DNA from: Betaproteobacteria bacterium
Lineage (GTDB): Bacteria > Pseudomonadota > Gammaproteobacteria > Burkholderiales > Eutrophovitaceae
Direction: 5' to 3'
Assembly (NCBI GenBank): GCA_020354125.1
Contig: CP070643.1
Location: 335,815 to 373,344 of the forward strand
Length of the DNA: 37,530 nt
The notes under the pieces were generated by a model that searched no databases, was not told the DNA's origin, and saw only the letters and a list, made by a program, of their open reading frames with translations. This document shows, in pieces, positions 1-9,338 of the stretch; within the stretch, counting starts at the first letter, position 1; each line of letters begins with the position of its first letter. The position numbers were made by a program, and so were the translations under genes.

Positions 1-15
1 GCAAAGGTGATCTGA
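1..15 (+). CDS. etfB: Electron transfer flavoprotein beta subunit, last codons only
   Basis: The first 15 bases read as four codons (Ala-Lys-Val-Ile) and a TGA stop whose last base is the first base of the etfA ATG. A hydrophobic AKVI-type ending immediately before etfA fits the C-terminus of EtfB, and etfB-etfA is the usual gene order. This is inferred from position and a few residues; the body of the gene lies outside the window. Confidence 0.5.
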   Translation, partial: AKVI

Positions 16-944
16 TGGCGATACTGGTTATTGCAGAACACGACAACAGCGCAATCAAGCCCGCGGTACTGAATACCGTTACTGCGGCCGGTGCGTTGGG
101 CGACGACGTGCACGTACTGGTGGCCGGACACGAATGCGGTGGAGCTGCCGAGTCAGCGGCAAAAATCGCCGGAGTAACGAAAGTCCTGATTGCCGATGCT
201 GCGCATTATGCCCATCCGATCGCGGAGAACGTTGCGGCTTTGGTAGTACCACTGGCATCCGGATACACACACGTTCTTGCCCCGGCAACGAGCTTCGGCA
301 AGAACCTGATGCCGAGAATCGCTGCGTTGCTCGATGTGGCCCAGATTTCCGACATCGTGAATGTCGAATCGCCCGATACATTCGTGCGGCCAATCTATGC
401 CGGCAATGCCCTGGCTACGGTGCAATCAGCAGATGGGATCAAAGTGATTACGGTGCGAGCAACGGCATTCGACGCCGCCGCCGCGGAGGGCGGTTCGGCC
501 GCCGTGGAGTCGCTCGACGCAGGCGCAGATGCGGGATTGTCGAGCCTGGTTGGCCAGGAGCTGACTGAATCGGAGCGCCCGGAACTGACGGCGGCGCGCG
601 TGATCGTATCTGGTGGTCGCGGTATGGGAAGTGGAGAAAACTTTGCGATGCTGGAGAAACTGGCCGACAAGCTCGGCGCGGCGGTCGGTGCGTCGCGCGC
701 TGCTGTCGACTCGGGCTTCGTGCCGAACGACTATCAAGTTGGGCAGACGGGCAAGATCGTCGCCCCCGAGCTGTATATCGCGGTTGGCATTTCCGGCGCC
801 ATCCAGCACCTGGCGGGCATGAAAGACAGCAAGGTGATCGTTGCCATCAACAAAGACGAAGAAGCACCGATCTTTCAGGTCGCCGATTACGGATTGGTTG
901 GCGATTTGTTCGAGGCGATCCCGCAGTTGACCGACTCGATTTAA
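15..944 (+). CDS. etfA: Electron transfer flavoprotein alpha subunit
   Basis: EtfA pairs with EtfB and carries FAD; it accepts electrons from acyl-CoA dehydrogenases and passes them to ETF-ubiquinone oxidoreductase. The 309-aa length is typical. The N-terminal half is the ETF alpha/beta fold starting [11 protein letters not shown]. The C-terminal FAD domain shows the conserved series [10 protein letters not shown], the [20 protein letters not shown] stretch, [16 protein letters not shown] and [20 protein letters not shown], which together are diagnostic. The ATG overlaps the preceding stop by one base and has an AAGGTGAT ribosome site inside the end of etfB, so translation is probably coupled. 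It heads a same-strand run of beta-oxidation genes, and its redox partner is encoded at 21135-22793. Confidence 0.97.
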   Translation: MAILVIAEHDNSAIKPAVLNTVTAAGALGDDVHVLVAGHECGGAAESAAKIAGVTKVLIADAAHYAHPIAENVAALVVPLASGYTHVLAPATSFGKNLMPRIAALLDVAQISDIVNVESPDTFVRPIYAGNALATVQSADGIKVITVRATAFDAAAAEGGSAAVESLDAGADAGLSSLVGQELTESERPELTAARVIVSGGRGMGSGENFAMLEKLADKLGAAVGASRAAVDSGFVPNDYQVGQTGKIVAPELYIAVGISGAIQHLAGMKDSKVIVAINKDEEAPIFQVADYGLVGDLFEAIPQLTDSI

Positions 945-959
945 TAAACAGCACGGCCT

Positions 960-981
960 GAACAACGGCAAGACGTTGTTC
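960..981 (+). other. Intercistronic stem-loop between etfA and the acyl-CoA dehydrogenase gene
   Basis: GAACAACG (960-967) and CGTTGTTC (974-981) form a perfect 8-bp stem with a 6-nt loop, ending five bases before the CAGGAG ribosome site of the next gene. No T-tract follows, so it is not a standard terminator. It could stabilise or set processing of the upstream etfBA message, or modulate initiation of the downstream gene. The structure is seen directly; its role is inference. Confidence 0.5.
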
Positions 982-998
982 GTCACAGGAGAATAGGA

Positions 999-2795
999 AT
1001 GTCAACATACTCGGCACCGATTGATGACATGCAATTTGTTGTCAAGGAGCTGATTGGTCTGGAACAGATTTCCAGCCTGCCTGGCTGCGAGGAAGCAACG
1101 CCCGATCTAATTGACGCGGTGATTGAGGAAGCGGGCAAATTCGCCACCGGCGTACTCGATCCGCTCAACTGGCCGGGCGATCAGCACGGTGCCGTGCTTA
1201 AAGAGCACGTAGTGACTGCAGCACCGGGTTTTACCGAGGCCTACGGGCAGTTCTGCGAGGCCGGATGGGGCGCACTTGCCAATGATCCGGAGTTTGGCGG
1301 TCAGGGTCTGCCACATGTGGTTTCAGCGCTGACCTCGGAGATGTGGAATGCCGCCTGCATGTCGTTTGCCCTGTGCCCGATGCTGACCACCGGCGCAGTG
1401 CATGCGATCAAACGCCACGGCTCGCCGGAGCAACAGTCAATGTATCTGCCGAATCTGATATCGGGAAAATGGGCTGGCACCATGAACCTGACCGAGCCGC
1501 AGGCGGGATCGGATCTGTCAGCGGTGCGCACTCGCGCGGTGCCGGAAGGTGATCACTATCGAATATCTGGTACCAAGATCTTCATCACCTGGGGCGAGCA
1601 CAACATGGCGGAAAACATCGTTCACCTGGTGTTGGCCCGCACGCCGGATGCGCCGGAGGGCGTTAAAGGTATTTCCCTGTTCCTCGTTCCCAAGTTTCTG
1701 GTTAACAGTGACGGCAGTCTCGGCGAGCGCAATGATGTGAAGTGCGTTTCCATCGAACACAAGCTCGGCATTCATGGCAGCCCGACCTGTGTCATGGCAT
1801 ACGGTGATTCAGACGGCGCAATTGGCTATCTGGTCGGCGAGGAAAATCGCGGTCTGCACCAGATGTTTACGATGATGAATTTTGCACGTCTCGAGGTGGG
1901 TATCGAAGGCGTGGCCATTGCTGACCGCGCTTATCAGCGTGCTCTGGAATTTTCCAGGCAGCGCGTGCAGGGACGCGAGGCAGGGGTTAAAACGGGCGAC
2001 CGCGTCACCATCATTCACCATCCGGATGTCAAGCGCATGCTGATGAGCATGAAGGCGCACACCGAGGCGATGCGTGCCATTGCAGTGCAGGCCTCGGCCT
2101 ACCTTGATCTGGCACTGCGTCATCCGGATGCTGCCGTGCGAACTCGCAATCAGAACCTGTTCGATTTGCTGACACCGGTGGTCAAAGGCTGGTGTACCGA
2201 ACAGTCGATAGAACTGGCCTCACTGGGTGTGCAGATTCACGGCGGCATGGGTTTTGTCGAAGAGACCGGTGCCGCTCAGCATCTTCGCGATGCGCGTATC
2301 ACCACACTCTATGAGGGCACCACAGGTATTCAGGCCAATGATCTGATGGGCCGCAAGATCGCTTACGAAAAAGGGGCCACGGCACGTGAACTCATTGAAG
2401 AGATGCGTGGTCTGGACTCGGAACTTGCCAAAGCGGCCGGTCATCCGCCACTCGCAATCGTCCGGCGCAATTTCGGTGAAGCCGTCGAGGCGCTGTCGGC
2501 CAGTGTTGAATGGATGGTCGATACTTATCCTCACAACATCAAGGCAGCCTCGGCAGGGGCCGTGCCATTGCTGAAGCTGTTTGGTACGGTTTCCGGCGGC
2601 TGGTTAATGGCGCGGGCGGCGCTGATTTCGAAGCAGCGTATCGACGACAACGCCGAAAACTTTGACTTCTACAGTGCCAAGCTGGCGACGGCGCGCTTCT
2701 ATGCCGAACACATTCTTCCACTGGCGCAGGCTTACAAAGCGCAGATTGTGTCGGGAGCAGACAGCGTTCTGGCGCTCGAAGAGATGCAGTTCTGA
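999..2795 (+). CDS. Acyl-CoA dehydrogenase with extended C-terminal domain (DmdC/FadE-like, 598 aa)
   Basis: This FAD enzyme introduces the trans-2 double bond into acyl-CoA and hands electrons to EtfAB. The core shows the substrate/FAD motif TEPQAGSDLSAVRTRA near residues 165-180, then SIEHKLGIHGSPTCVM, the QIHGGMGFVEETGAAQHLRD segment and the catalytic base Glu439 within LYEGTTGIQANDLMG. About 130 residues follow the core, as in the roughly 590-600-aa branch that includes DmdC (3-methylmercaptopropionyl-CoA dehydrogenase) and many broad acyl-CoA dehydrogenases, and the protein ends EEMQF. The ATG has CAGGAG at 986-991 with a 7-nt spacer. Substrate chain length cannot be read from sequence; a beta-oxidation context favours fatty acyl-CoA over DMSP metabolism. 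Confidence 0.9.
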   Translation: MSTYSAPIDDMQFVVKELIGLEQISSLPGCEEATPDLIDAVIEEAGKFATGVLDPLNWPGDQHGAVLKEHVVTAAPGFTEAYGQFCEAGWGALANDPEFGGQGLPHVVSALTSEMWNAACMSFALCPMLTTGAVHAIKRHGSPEQQSMYLPNLISGKWAGTMNLTEPQAGSDLSAVRTRAVPEGDHYRISGTKIFITWGEHNMAENIVHLVLARTPDAPEGVKGISLFLVPKFLVNSDGSLGERNDVKCVSIEHKLGIHGSPTCVMAYGDSDGAIGYLVGEENRGLHQMFTMMNFARLEVGIEGVAIADRAYQRALEFSRQRVQGREAGVKTGDRVTIIHHPDVKRMLMSMKAHTEAMRAIAVQASAYLDLALRHPDAAVRTRNQNLFDLLTPVVKGWCTEQSIELASLGVQIHGGMGFVEETGAAQHLRDARITTLYEGTTGIQANDLMGRKIAYEKGATARELIEEMRGLDSELAKAAGHPPLAIVRRNFGEAVEALSASVEWMVDTYPHNIKAASAGAVPLLKLFGTVSGGWLMARAALISKQRIDDNAENFDFYSAKLATARFYAEHILPLAQAYKAQIVSGADSVLALEEMQF

Positions 2796-3007
2796 TCGGT
2801 TTGGCGGCGTCCAGCACCACCGGGGCCGCATATTTCAATGGGGGCCGGTGGAGTCTGGAACTTGCTTGTTTACCACCAGGCAGCACGCGCCGAAGAACTT
2901 TAGGATGGAAACAAGCAGATGAATGACAGTGGGCGGCGATGCGCCACCCGGTCGCTGCCTGTGAAGCAGCTGGTTAGCTGCATCGTTTTAGCTGAGGAGT
3001 ATGCGAA

Positions 3008-5482
3008 ATGAGTACGCTGTTGTGGGTGGCATGCGCAGTGGCTGCGGTCTGGGCGCTGGCTTACTTCAGGGCCAATCGAATTGGCTGGCTGGCTGGAGTT
3101 GGCGTGTTCTTTCTCGCCGTTGACTGGTGGTCCGGCATTGGCAGTGTAGCCAGTACGGTGTTGTGGCTGGTCTTTCTGGCTGTCGGCGTCATCACCTTGA
3201 TACCAGGGCTGCGGCGCAGTTTCGTCTCGGACCGGCTGCTGAAGTGGTTTCGAGGAGTCATGCCGCAAGTCTCGCAAACCGAGCAGGAAGCGCTTGATGC
3301 AGGCACGGTCTGGTGGGATGGTGAGATATTCAGCGGTGCACCGTCATGGCAGAAATTGTTATCCACGCCCAAGCCTGTGCTGACGCCCGAAGAGCTGGCG
3401 TTTCTCGATGGCCCGGTCGAGGAACTGTGCCGGCTGTGCGATGACTGGGAAATCAGTCACGAGTTGAACAACCTGCCCGAAGAGGTCTGGCACTACATCA
3501 GGAACAACGGTTTTCTCGGCATGATCATCCCGAAGGATTACGGTGGTCTTGGCTTTTCCGCTTTCGCTCACTCGCAGGTGATCCAGAAACTCGCCACAAG
3601 AAATGCCACCGCCTGCGTGACGGTGATGGTGCCCAATTCGCTCGGGCCGGCTGAATTACTGTTGCACTACGGTACCGACGAGCAGAAGAACTACTACCTG
3701 CCAAGACTTGCCAGCGGTCAGGAGATGCCGTGTTTCGCACTGACCAATCCGGACGCCGGCTCCGATGCGGGGAGCATTCCGGACTACGGCGTGGTGTGCA
3801 AGGGCGAATATGACGGCAAGGAGACGCTCGGCATTCGCGTCACCTGGGAGAAGCGCTACATCACACTCAGCCCGGTCGCGACGTTGCTTGGGCTTGCTTT
3901 CAAACTATACGACCCTGACGCGTTGCTTGGTGACGAGCGCGACATAGGTATCACGCTGGCGCTGATTCCGACGACACATCCGGGCGTGAGTATCGGGCGC
4001 AGACATTTCCCATTGAATGCTTCCTTCATGAATGGTCCGAATTCCGGTAAGGACGTGTTCATTCCGCTGGACTGGGTGATCGGTGGTCGCGCCTATGTCG
4101 GTCAGGGCTGGCGCATGCTGATGGAAAGCCTGGCGGCGGGACGTTCGATCTCTCTGCCGTCGTCGAGCGCCGGAATGGCCAAAATCGCTGCGCGGACTAC
4201 CGGAGCTTACGCGCGCATCCGCAGCCAGTTCAAACTGCCGATCGGCAAGTTCGAGGGCGTTGATGAAGCGATGGGACGCATTGGCGGCAACACCTACACG
4301 GTTGATGCGGCGCGCTGTATGACTGCCGGCGCCGTCGATCTGGGCGAGAAGCCGTCAGTAATCTCGGCCATTGTGAAGTATCACGCCACTGAGCGTGGCC
4401 GGCAGGTCGTTAACGACGCAATGGACGTACACGGCGGCAAGGGAATTTGCCTCGGACCCAACAACTATCTTGGACGTGCCTACCAGCAGGTACCAATTGG
4501 CATTACTGTCGAGGGTGCCAATATCCTTACCCGCACCATGATGATCTTCGGCCAGGGTGCAATACGTTGTCACCCGTACGTTCTGAAGGAGATCGCAGCG
4601 GCAGCAGAAAGTGATCCGGTAAAAGCATCAGACGAGTTTGACAAGGCTTTTTGGGGCCACGCTTCATTCGTCGTCAGCAACCTGGCGCGCGCTTTGTTCG
4701 GCGGATTGACTGGAGCCAGGCTGTTCACCGTGCCGGGTGCGCCTGAATTAAAAACATACTACCGGCAGCTCACCCGTATGTGCGCGGGCTTTGCGTTTGC
4801 GGCCGATGTCGCGATGCTGGTTCTTGGCGGCAACCTCAAACGCAAGGAGAAGCTGTCCGGAAGGTTGGGCGACATCCTCAGCCAGTTGTATCTTGCGTCT
4901 GCTGTGCTCAAGCGTTTTGAAGACGAGGGGCGGCAGAAGGCTGATTTGCCCCTCGTGCATTGGGCGTTGAAGGACGCTTTGCGTGGCACGCAGGAAGCGT
5001 TCTATGGTGTGTTCGATAACTTCCCTAATCGGGCGGTTGCTTTAGTGATGCGGCTCGTAATCTTCCCATGGGGCCGCTCGTTCTCGGCGCCGGAAGATCG
5101 AATCGGTACCGAAATCGCTCGTCTGATGATGCAGCCGTCCGAAGCGCGCGACCGGTTGACCAACAACACGTTTGTCTGGCGCAGGGAAGACGATCCGGTT
5201 GGCTGCCTGGAGTTGGCGCTCGAAGCTGTTCCCGAAGGCGAAGCGGCGGAAGCGAAACTGCGCGCACTGGTCAAAGCCGGCACAGTCGACGGATACACCG
5301 AGAGCGAACAGCTTGAACGGGCGGTAGAAGCTGGCGAGTTCGCAGCGGATGATGCGACCGCGCTGCGCCGCTTCTGGACACTGCGCAGGAACTGCATCAT
5401 GGTCGATGATTTTCCGCACGACGTCGGTCGAAATGAACGAAAGGAGACCACGACATCGGAGCGCGCAGAAGTCGCCGCCTGA
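3008..5482 (+). CDS. fadE: Membrane-associated long-chain acyl-CoA dehydrogenase FadE
   Basis: The 824-aa product matches the large FadE type (E. coli FadE is 814 aa). Two or three hydrophobic segments lie in residues 3-68 (LLWVACAVAAVWALAYF, then a Trp-rich segment and VLWLVFLAVGVITLI), which would hold it at the inner membrane. The dehydrogenase core follows, with CFALTNPDAGSDAGSIPD, DVHGGKGICLGPNNYLGRAY and the presumed catalytic Glu502 in TVEGANILTRTMMIFGQG. The C-terminal domain ends with a short basic/acidic tail. GAGGAG at 2994-2999 with an 8-nt spacer supports the start. The 212-bp gap upstream holds no gene; I see only a 9-bp inverted repeat (TGCTTGTTT at 2863-2871, AAACAAGCA at 2909-2917), which could be a regulator site but matches no consensus I can confirm. 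Confidence 0.95.
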   Translation: MSTLLWVACAVAAVWALAYFRANRIGWLAGVGVFFLAVDWWSGIGSVASTVLWLVFLAVGVITLIPGLRRSFVSDRLLKWFRGVMPQVSQTEQEALDAGTVWWDGEIFSGAPSWQKLLSTPKPVLTPEELAFLDGPVEELCRLCDDWEISHELNNLPEEVWHYIRNNGFLGMIIPKDYGGLGFSAFAHSQVIQKLATRNATACVTVMVPNSLGPAELLLHYGTDEQKNYYLPRLASGQEMPCFALTNPDAGSDAGSIPDYGVVCKGEYDGKETLGIRVTWEKRYITLSPVATLLGLAFKLYDPDALLGDERDIGITLALIPTTHPGVSIGRRHFPLNASFMNGPNSGKDVFIPLDWVIGGRAYVGQGWRMLMESLAAGRSISLPSSSAGMAKIAARTTGAYARIRSQFKLPIGKFEGVDEAMGRIGGNTYTVDAARCMTAGAVDLGEKPSVISAIVKYHATERGRQVVNDAMDVHGGKGICLGPNNYLGRAYQQVPIGITVEGANILTRTMMIFGQGAIRCHPYVLKEIAAAAESDPVKASDEFDKAFWGHASFVVSNLARALFGGLTGARLFTVPGAPELKTYYRQLTRMCAGFAFAADVAMLVLGGNLKRKEKLSGRLGDILSQLYLASAVLKRFEDEGRQKADLPLVHWALKDALRGTQEAFYGVFDNFPNRAVALVMRLVIFPWGRSFSAPEDRIGTEIARLMMQPSEARDRLTNNTFVWRREDDPVGCLELALEAVPEGEAAEAKLRALVKAGTVDGYTESEQLERAVEAGEFAADDATALRRFWTLRRNCIMVDDFPHDVGRNERKETTTSERAEVAA

Positions 5483-5615
5483 TGGCGCTTACAGCGGCTC
5501 GCACAGATTGACCAAGCGGCTCCGTTCCCCCGGTGCGTGGTTTGCAGCAGGAACGGTGTATGCCTGAGCCGGTTGCCCGCTGAATGGCGCGTGATAGAGG
5601 AGGAAAAGTAAAGGC

Positions 5616-7421
5616 ATGCCGAAGCAACTCGACGTTATAGCCCCGGAGGCGGCGCGAACATTGGACGGACTTTTCGCGGCTCGGGCGCAACGATCGAGAG
5701 ATACCGTCGCGTATATCAACTTTGACGACACGTCCCATACGTGGAAAGAGTACACGTGGGGTGACATGGAGCAGCTGGTGTCCCGATGGCAGGCGGCACT
5801 GGCTCGTGAAGCCCTGGAACCGGGCGATCGTGTTGCAATCATGATGCGCAATTCGATCTGGTGGATCATCTTTGATCAGGCCGCCATGGGGCTGGGCTTG
5901 GTGACCGTGCCGCTGTACACCTCGGATCGACCCGACAACATTGCCTATATCGTTCAGGATTCGGGCGCCAAGGTATTGTTCTTTGAGGACCAGGCGACCT
6001 GGAACGGGTTCAGTGATGTGATGCCGAAACTGGGTGGATTGGTCCGTGCCGTGTGCCTCAAGCCCTTGAGCGAGGCCGAACACGATGCGCGGCTGGTTAG
6101 TGCTGACAACTGGGTCGCGGAAAACGGCGATGAAGTCAAGCACATCAACAGCGACGGCGGAAAGCTGGCCAGTATCGTCTACACATCAGGCACCACCGGA
6201 CGTCCCAAAGGCGTCATGTTGTCGCATAGCAACATGCTGGAAAACGCGTATGCCGCGGCGCAGTGCTTCCCGGTCTACACCGACGACCTGTTTCTTTCGT
6301 TTCTGCCAATGTCGCATACCCTCGAGCGCACTTGCGGCTATTACGGTACCGTCATGTCGGGCGCGCAGGTCGCGTTTGCCCGCTCGGTATTGCACCTTGC
6401 GGAGGACTTGCTGAGGATACGTCCGACCGTGCTGATCTCGGTGCCGCGCATATACGAACGGGTTTATGCGGCGATCAAGCAGAAGCTGCACGACGGCCCG
6501 GCATATCGCCGCAAGCTGTTCGAATTTGCCACTGATGTTGGTTGGGCCCGGTTCGAACATCAGCAAAAGCGCGGGCCGTGGCGGCTGCGCTTTCTTTTTT
6601 GGCCGATCCTGCAACGCCTGGTTGCGGCCAAAGTGATGGCGCGTTTGGGTGGCCGTCTGCGGGCGGCAATCTGCGGGGGCGCGGCGTTGCCGCCGGATGT
6701 CGCCAAACTGTTCATCGGCCTTGGCCTGCCGGTAGTGCAGGGCTACGGGCTCACCGAGACCAGCCCGGTGGTCAGTACCAATCGTATCGACGACAATGTA
6801 CCGGCCAGCATCGGCAAGCCGATTCCCAACGTAAAAGTCAAGATTGGCGAGAAAGATGCGTTGCTGGTCAAAGGGCCCAACGTTATGCTCGGCTACTGGA
6901 ACAACCCGGATGCGACGCGTGAAGTCTTTACCGATGACGGCTGGCTCGACACGGGTGATACTGTGCGCATGGATGGTGACGGTCGTTTATACATTACCGG
7001 CCGACTCAAGGAGATCATTGTCCTGTCCAACGGAGAAAAAGTGCCGCCGGTGGACATGGAAACAGCAATCCAGCGCGATCCGTTGTTTGAGCAGGTCATG
7101 GTGATGGGCGAGCACAAACCCTATCTGGCGGTTTTCGTCGTGCTCAATCCCGAGCAATGGGCAAAAGTGGCCGCCGAGCACGGCCTGGATGCAAAATCCG
7201 CATCAGCACTGCACAGTGACCAGGTTGAGGAAATTGTGCTTGAGCGCGTCAGTGCCCAGATTCACGAATTCCCCGGCTATGCCCAGGTGCGGCGTGCCGC
7301 GGTGATGCCAGAGCCCTGGACGATAGAAAACGGATTGCTCACGCCAACCATGAAAGTGAAGCGCGCCAAGGTGGTGCAAGCCTACCAGGCCGATTATCAG
7401 CGGGTCTTCCCGGGTCATTGA
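5616..7421 (+). CDS. AMP-dependent long-chain fatty-acyl-CoA synthetase (FAA1 type)
   Basis: It activates fatty acids with ATP and CoA through an acyl-adenylate, feeding the cluster. The 601-aa protein has the P-loop-like motif YTSGTTGRPKG at residues 189-199, the A5-type GYGLTETSPVVS, WLDTGD and YITGRLKEIIVLSNGEKVPP, the last being the hinge and A8 motif of adenylate-forming enzymes. The spacing and overall length fit the FAA1 (COG1022) long-chain synthetase class rather than E. coli FadD. AGGAGG lies at 5598-5603 and a second purine-rich AAAGG nearer the ATG. The thioesterase gene starts four bases after its stop, so the two are co-transcribed. No membrane segment is evident. Confidence 0.93.
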   Translation: MPKQLDVIAPEAARTLDGLFAARAQRSRDTVAYINFDDTSHTWKEYTWGDMEQLVSRWQAALAREALEPGDRVAIMMRNSIWWIIFDQAAMGLGLVTVPLYTSDRPDNIAYIVQDSGAKVLFFEDQATWNGFSDVMPKLGGLVRAVCLKPLSEAEHDARLVSADNWVAENGDEVKHINSDGGKLASIVYTSGTTGRPKGVMLSHSNMLENAYAAAQCFPVYTDDLFLSFLPMSHTLERTCGYYGTVMSGAQVAFARSVLHLAEDLLRIRPTVLISVPRIYERVYAAIKQKLHDGPAYRRKLFEFATDVGWARFEHQQKRGPWRLRFLFWPILQRLVAAKVMARLGGRLRAAICGGAALPPDVAKLFIGLGLPVVQGYGLTETSPVVSTNRIDDNVPASIGKPIPNVKVKIGEKDALLVKGPNVMLGYWNNPDATREVFTDDGWLDTGDTVRMDGDGRLYITGRLKEIIVLSNGEKVPPVDMETAIQRDPLFEQVMVMGEHKPYLAVFVVLNPEQWAKVAAEHGLDAKSASALHSDQVEEIVLERVSAQIHEFPGYAQVRRAAVMPEPWTIENGLLTPTMKVKRAKVVQAYQADYQRVFPGH

Positions 7422-7425
7422 CCAC

Positions 7426-7848
7426 ATGGCAGAGGACCAAAACAGTTCTGATATCGTACTCCCGGAGGGCAAAGAGCCGACCCTGCGGGTCGTGCCGATG
7501 CCTTCCGATGCCAACTACAGCGGCGACATTTTCGGCGGCTGGATCATGTCGCAGGTCGATATTGCCGGCAGTATTCCTGCAGCACGGCTGGCGCGGGGAC
7601 GAATTGTGACCATCGCCGTGAATTCGTTTCTTTTCAAACAGCCGGTCATGATTGGTGACCTGGTGAGCTTCTATTCCGAGGTGGCGCGGGTCGGGCGTAC
7701 TTCCATCACGGTCGATGTTGAGGTCTACGCGCAACGGCGCTCACTGCATGAAACCGTCAAGGTAACGGAGGCGACGCTGACCTACGTCGCTGTCGATGAA
7801 AACCGCCGCCCACGGCCAGTGAGCGGCGAGTCGGGGGGGCAGGCCTAA
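7426..7848 (+). CDS. Acyl-CoA thioesterase, YciA-like hotdog protein
   Basis: A 140-aa single-hotdog acyl-CoA thioesterase of the YciA/BFIT family. Diagnostic residues are MPSDANYSGDIFGGWIMSQVD, carrying the catalytic Asp/Asn-Gly region, followed by VTIAVNSFLFKQPVMIGDLV and the DVEVYAQRR strand. Such enzymes hydrolyse acyl-CoA and free CoA, acting as a valve for acyl-CoA pools. It begins four bases after the acyl-CoA synthetase stop. The pairing of an activating and a hydrolysing enzyme suggests control of the acyl-CoA level, which is inference. The chain-length range is not readable from sequence. Confidence 0.9.
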   Translation: MAEDQNSSDIVLPEGKEPTLRVVPMPSDANYSGDIFGGWIMSQVDIAGSIPAARLARGRIVTIAVNSFLFKQPVMIGDLVSFYSEVARVGRTSITVDVEVYAQRRSLHETVKVTEATLTYVAVDENRRPRPVSGESGGQA

Positions 7849-7850
7849 AG

Positions 7851-7881
7851 TCTGCTTAAAACGTGCCGATTAGTAAGCAGA
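7851..7881 (+). promoter_or_regulatory. Inverted repeat upstream of fadL
   Basis: TCTGCTTA (7851-7858) is repeated inverted as TAAGCAGA (7874-7881) with 15 bases between. It sits in the short gap between the thioesterase stop and the fadL start. It could be a regulator operator or a stem-loop adjusting fadL expression relative to upstream genes. No T-tract follows. The repeat is directly visible; the function is unknown. Confidence 0.4.
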
Positions 7882-7916
7882 TTTCAGATGAGCAGGCTTC
7901 GCGCAAGGAGATTCGG

Positions 7917-9245
7917 ATGATACGCACATTTGGCCGCACCGTGATCGCTACAGCGATTGCCGGTTTGTTCTCCGCCAGCATGAATGGCGCATATGGTGCC
8001 GGTTTTCAACTATTCGAACAAAGCGCCAGCGGACAGGGGAATGCCTATGCGGGTGCGGCGGCGGTCGCCGAAGATGCCAGCACCATTTTCTTCAACCCCG
8101 CCGGACTTAGCTTCCTGGACGGTGCACCGTTCGCTATCGTCGGCCATGTCATCAATCTCTCTGCTGAGTTTTCCGGGACTGCTACTAATAATGCGACGTG
8201 TGTACCTCCTTCCTGTGCGACGACTGGAAACACCGGCGGCGATATCGGCGACACTGCGTTTGTACCGAACGTCTATGCGGCCATGTCCATCGGCGACAAG
8301 TGGGATATTGGTATCGGTATCAACGCGCCGTTCGGTCTGAAGACGGAATACAACGCGAACTGGGACGGACGTTTCCAGGGCGTCAAGTCTGAGCTGGCTT
8401 CGCTAAACGTCAATCCGACGGTGTCCTACAGGATCAGTGATAGCTTTTCGATCGGCGGTGGCATCAACTGGCAACGGTTCGAAGCCGAGTTGACCAATGC
8501 CGTTTTCTTGCCGGTAGCACTGAACACCTTCGTGGAGGGCAGTACGAAACTCGAAGCGGATGACGACGGCTGGGGCTGGAATATCGGCGCGCTGTGGCAA
8601 TTATCACAAGCGACCCGGCTGGGAGTCGCCTACCGTTCCGAGATTGACTATACACTCGAGGGTAATGTCACCACGTTGGACCCAACGGGGGCGCTCGTCG
8701 CCGCAGCGAGCGGAGCGGCAAAGGGAGATGCGACGCTGCCGGATATGCTTTCTTTGAGCGTCGCCTTTCAGGCTAGCGATCGCTTCCAGCTGCTGGCCGA
8801 TATCACCCGCACCGGCTGGAGCAGCATCAATCAAATTAACGTGGTCGATCCTGCCACCGGTACCACGCGCGACGTACTCGTCCTCGATTTCGATGATGCT
8901 TTCCGCTATTCGATCGGCGGCAACTACGTGCTGGGCGATTTCTGGACACTGAAAGCCGGCCTTGCCTTCGACGAGACGCCCGTCAAGAACGCCGAGACGC
9001 GCACAGTGCGGCTGCCGGATAACGACCGCACCTGGATTTCTATTGGTCTTCAGAGGAAAGTGGGTCAGAGCGGAAAGCGGGTCGGAACGTTCGATATTGC
9101 CTATTCGCACATCTTCATCAAGGACGCCCCGATCAACCACACGAAGCTGCAGCCGACGCCACTCGGTACTCCTAGTTCGACCGTGACCGGCAACTATGAA
9201 GGCTCGGTGGACGTGTTCAGTATTCAGTACTCGGTTCAGTTCTAG
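7917..9245 (+). CDS. fadL: FadL-family outer-membrane long-chain fatty acid transporter
   Basis: FadL forms an outer-membrane beta-barrel that takes up long-chain fatty acids and other hydrophobic compounds. The start is placed at 7917, not at the in-frame start 18 codons upstream, because AAGGAG lies at 7905-7910 with a 6-nt spacer and the product then begins with a clean signal peptide (MIRTFGRTVIATAIAGLFSA, cleavage probably after AYGA). The mature N-terminus GFQLFEQSASGQGNAYAG, followed by AEDASTIFFNPAGLS, is the hallmark of the family hatch domain. The 442-aa protein ends FSIQYSVQF with a C-terminal Phe, as barrels do. It sits in the middle of the beta-oxidation run, coupling import to activation and oxidation. 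Confidence 0.95.
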   Translation: MIRTFGRTVIATAIAGLFSASMNGAYGAGFQLFEQSASGQGNAYAGAAAVAEDASTIFFNPAGLSFLDGAPFAIVGHVINLSAEFSGTATNNATCVPPSCATTGNTGGDIGDTAFVPNVYAAMSIGDKWDIGIGINAPFGLKTEYNANWDGRFQGVKSELASLNVNPTVSYRISDSFSIGGGINWQRFEAELTNAVFLPVALNTFVEGSTKLEADDDGWGWNIGALWQLSQATRLGVAYRSEIDYTLEGNVTTLDPTGALVAAASGAAKGDATLPDMLSLSVAFQASDRFQLLADITRTGWSSINQINVVDPATGTTRDVLVLDFDDAFRYSIGGNYVLGDFWTLKAGLAFDETPVKNAETRTVRLPDNDRTWISIGLQRKVGQSGKRVGTFDIAYSHIFIKDAPINHTKLQPTPLGTPSSTVTGNYEGSVDVFSIQYSVQF

Positions 9246-9252
9246 GTGTGCG

Positions 9253-9269
9253 GGCGCGTTTCGCGCCCC
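9253..9269 (+). other. Short GC hairpin after fadL
   Basis: GGGCGCG (9253-9259), TTT, CGCGCCC (9263-9269) form a strong 7-bp hairpin eight bases after the fadL stop. There is no T-run, so this is not a textbook intrinsic terminator; it may protect the 3' end of the fadL message or attenuate read-through into the next gene. Confidence 0.4.
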
Positions 9270-9338
9270 TGTCACGTTGCCTGCCTTGCAGAGTGAGCCC
9301 GTCATGCGAGTGCCACCGGTTTACGGTAGGCTAGGCGC

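Noticed and set aside
2817..2853. CCACCGG / CCGGTGG inverted repeat after the 598-aa dehydrogenase gene
   Set aside because: The stem is 7 bp with a long loop and no T-tract, likely chance in GC-rich DNA; not a terminator.
5397..6143. A 248-aa minus-strand open frame
   Set aside because: It overlaps the end of fadE and the start of the acyl-CoA synthetase gene, both unmistakable; no recognisable motif.
8604..9305. A 233-aa minus-strand open frame over fadL
   Set aside because: Shadow of fadL; no start signal or family pattern.
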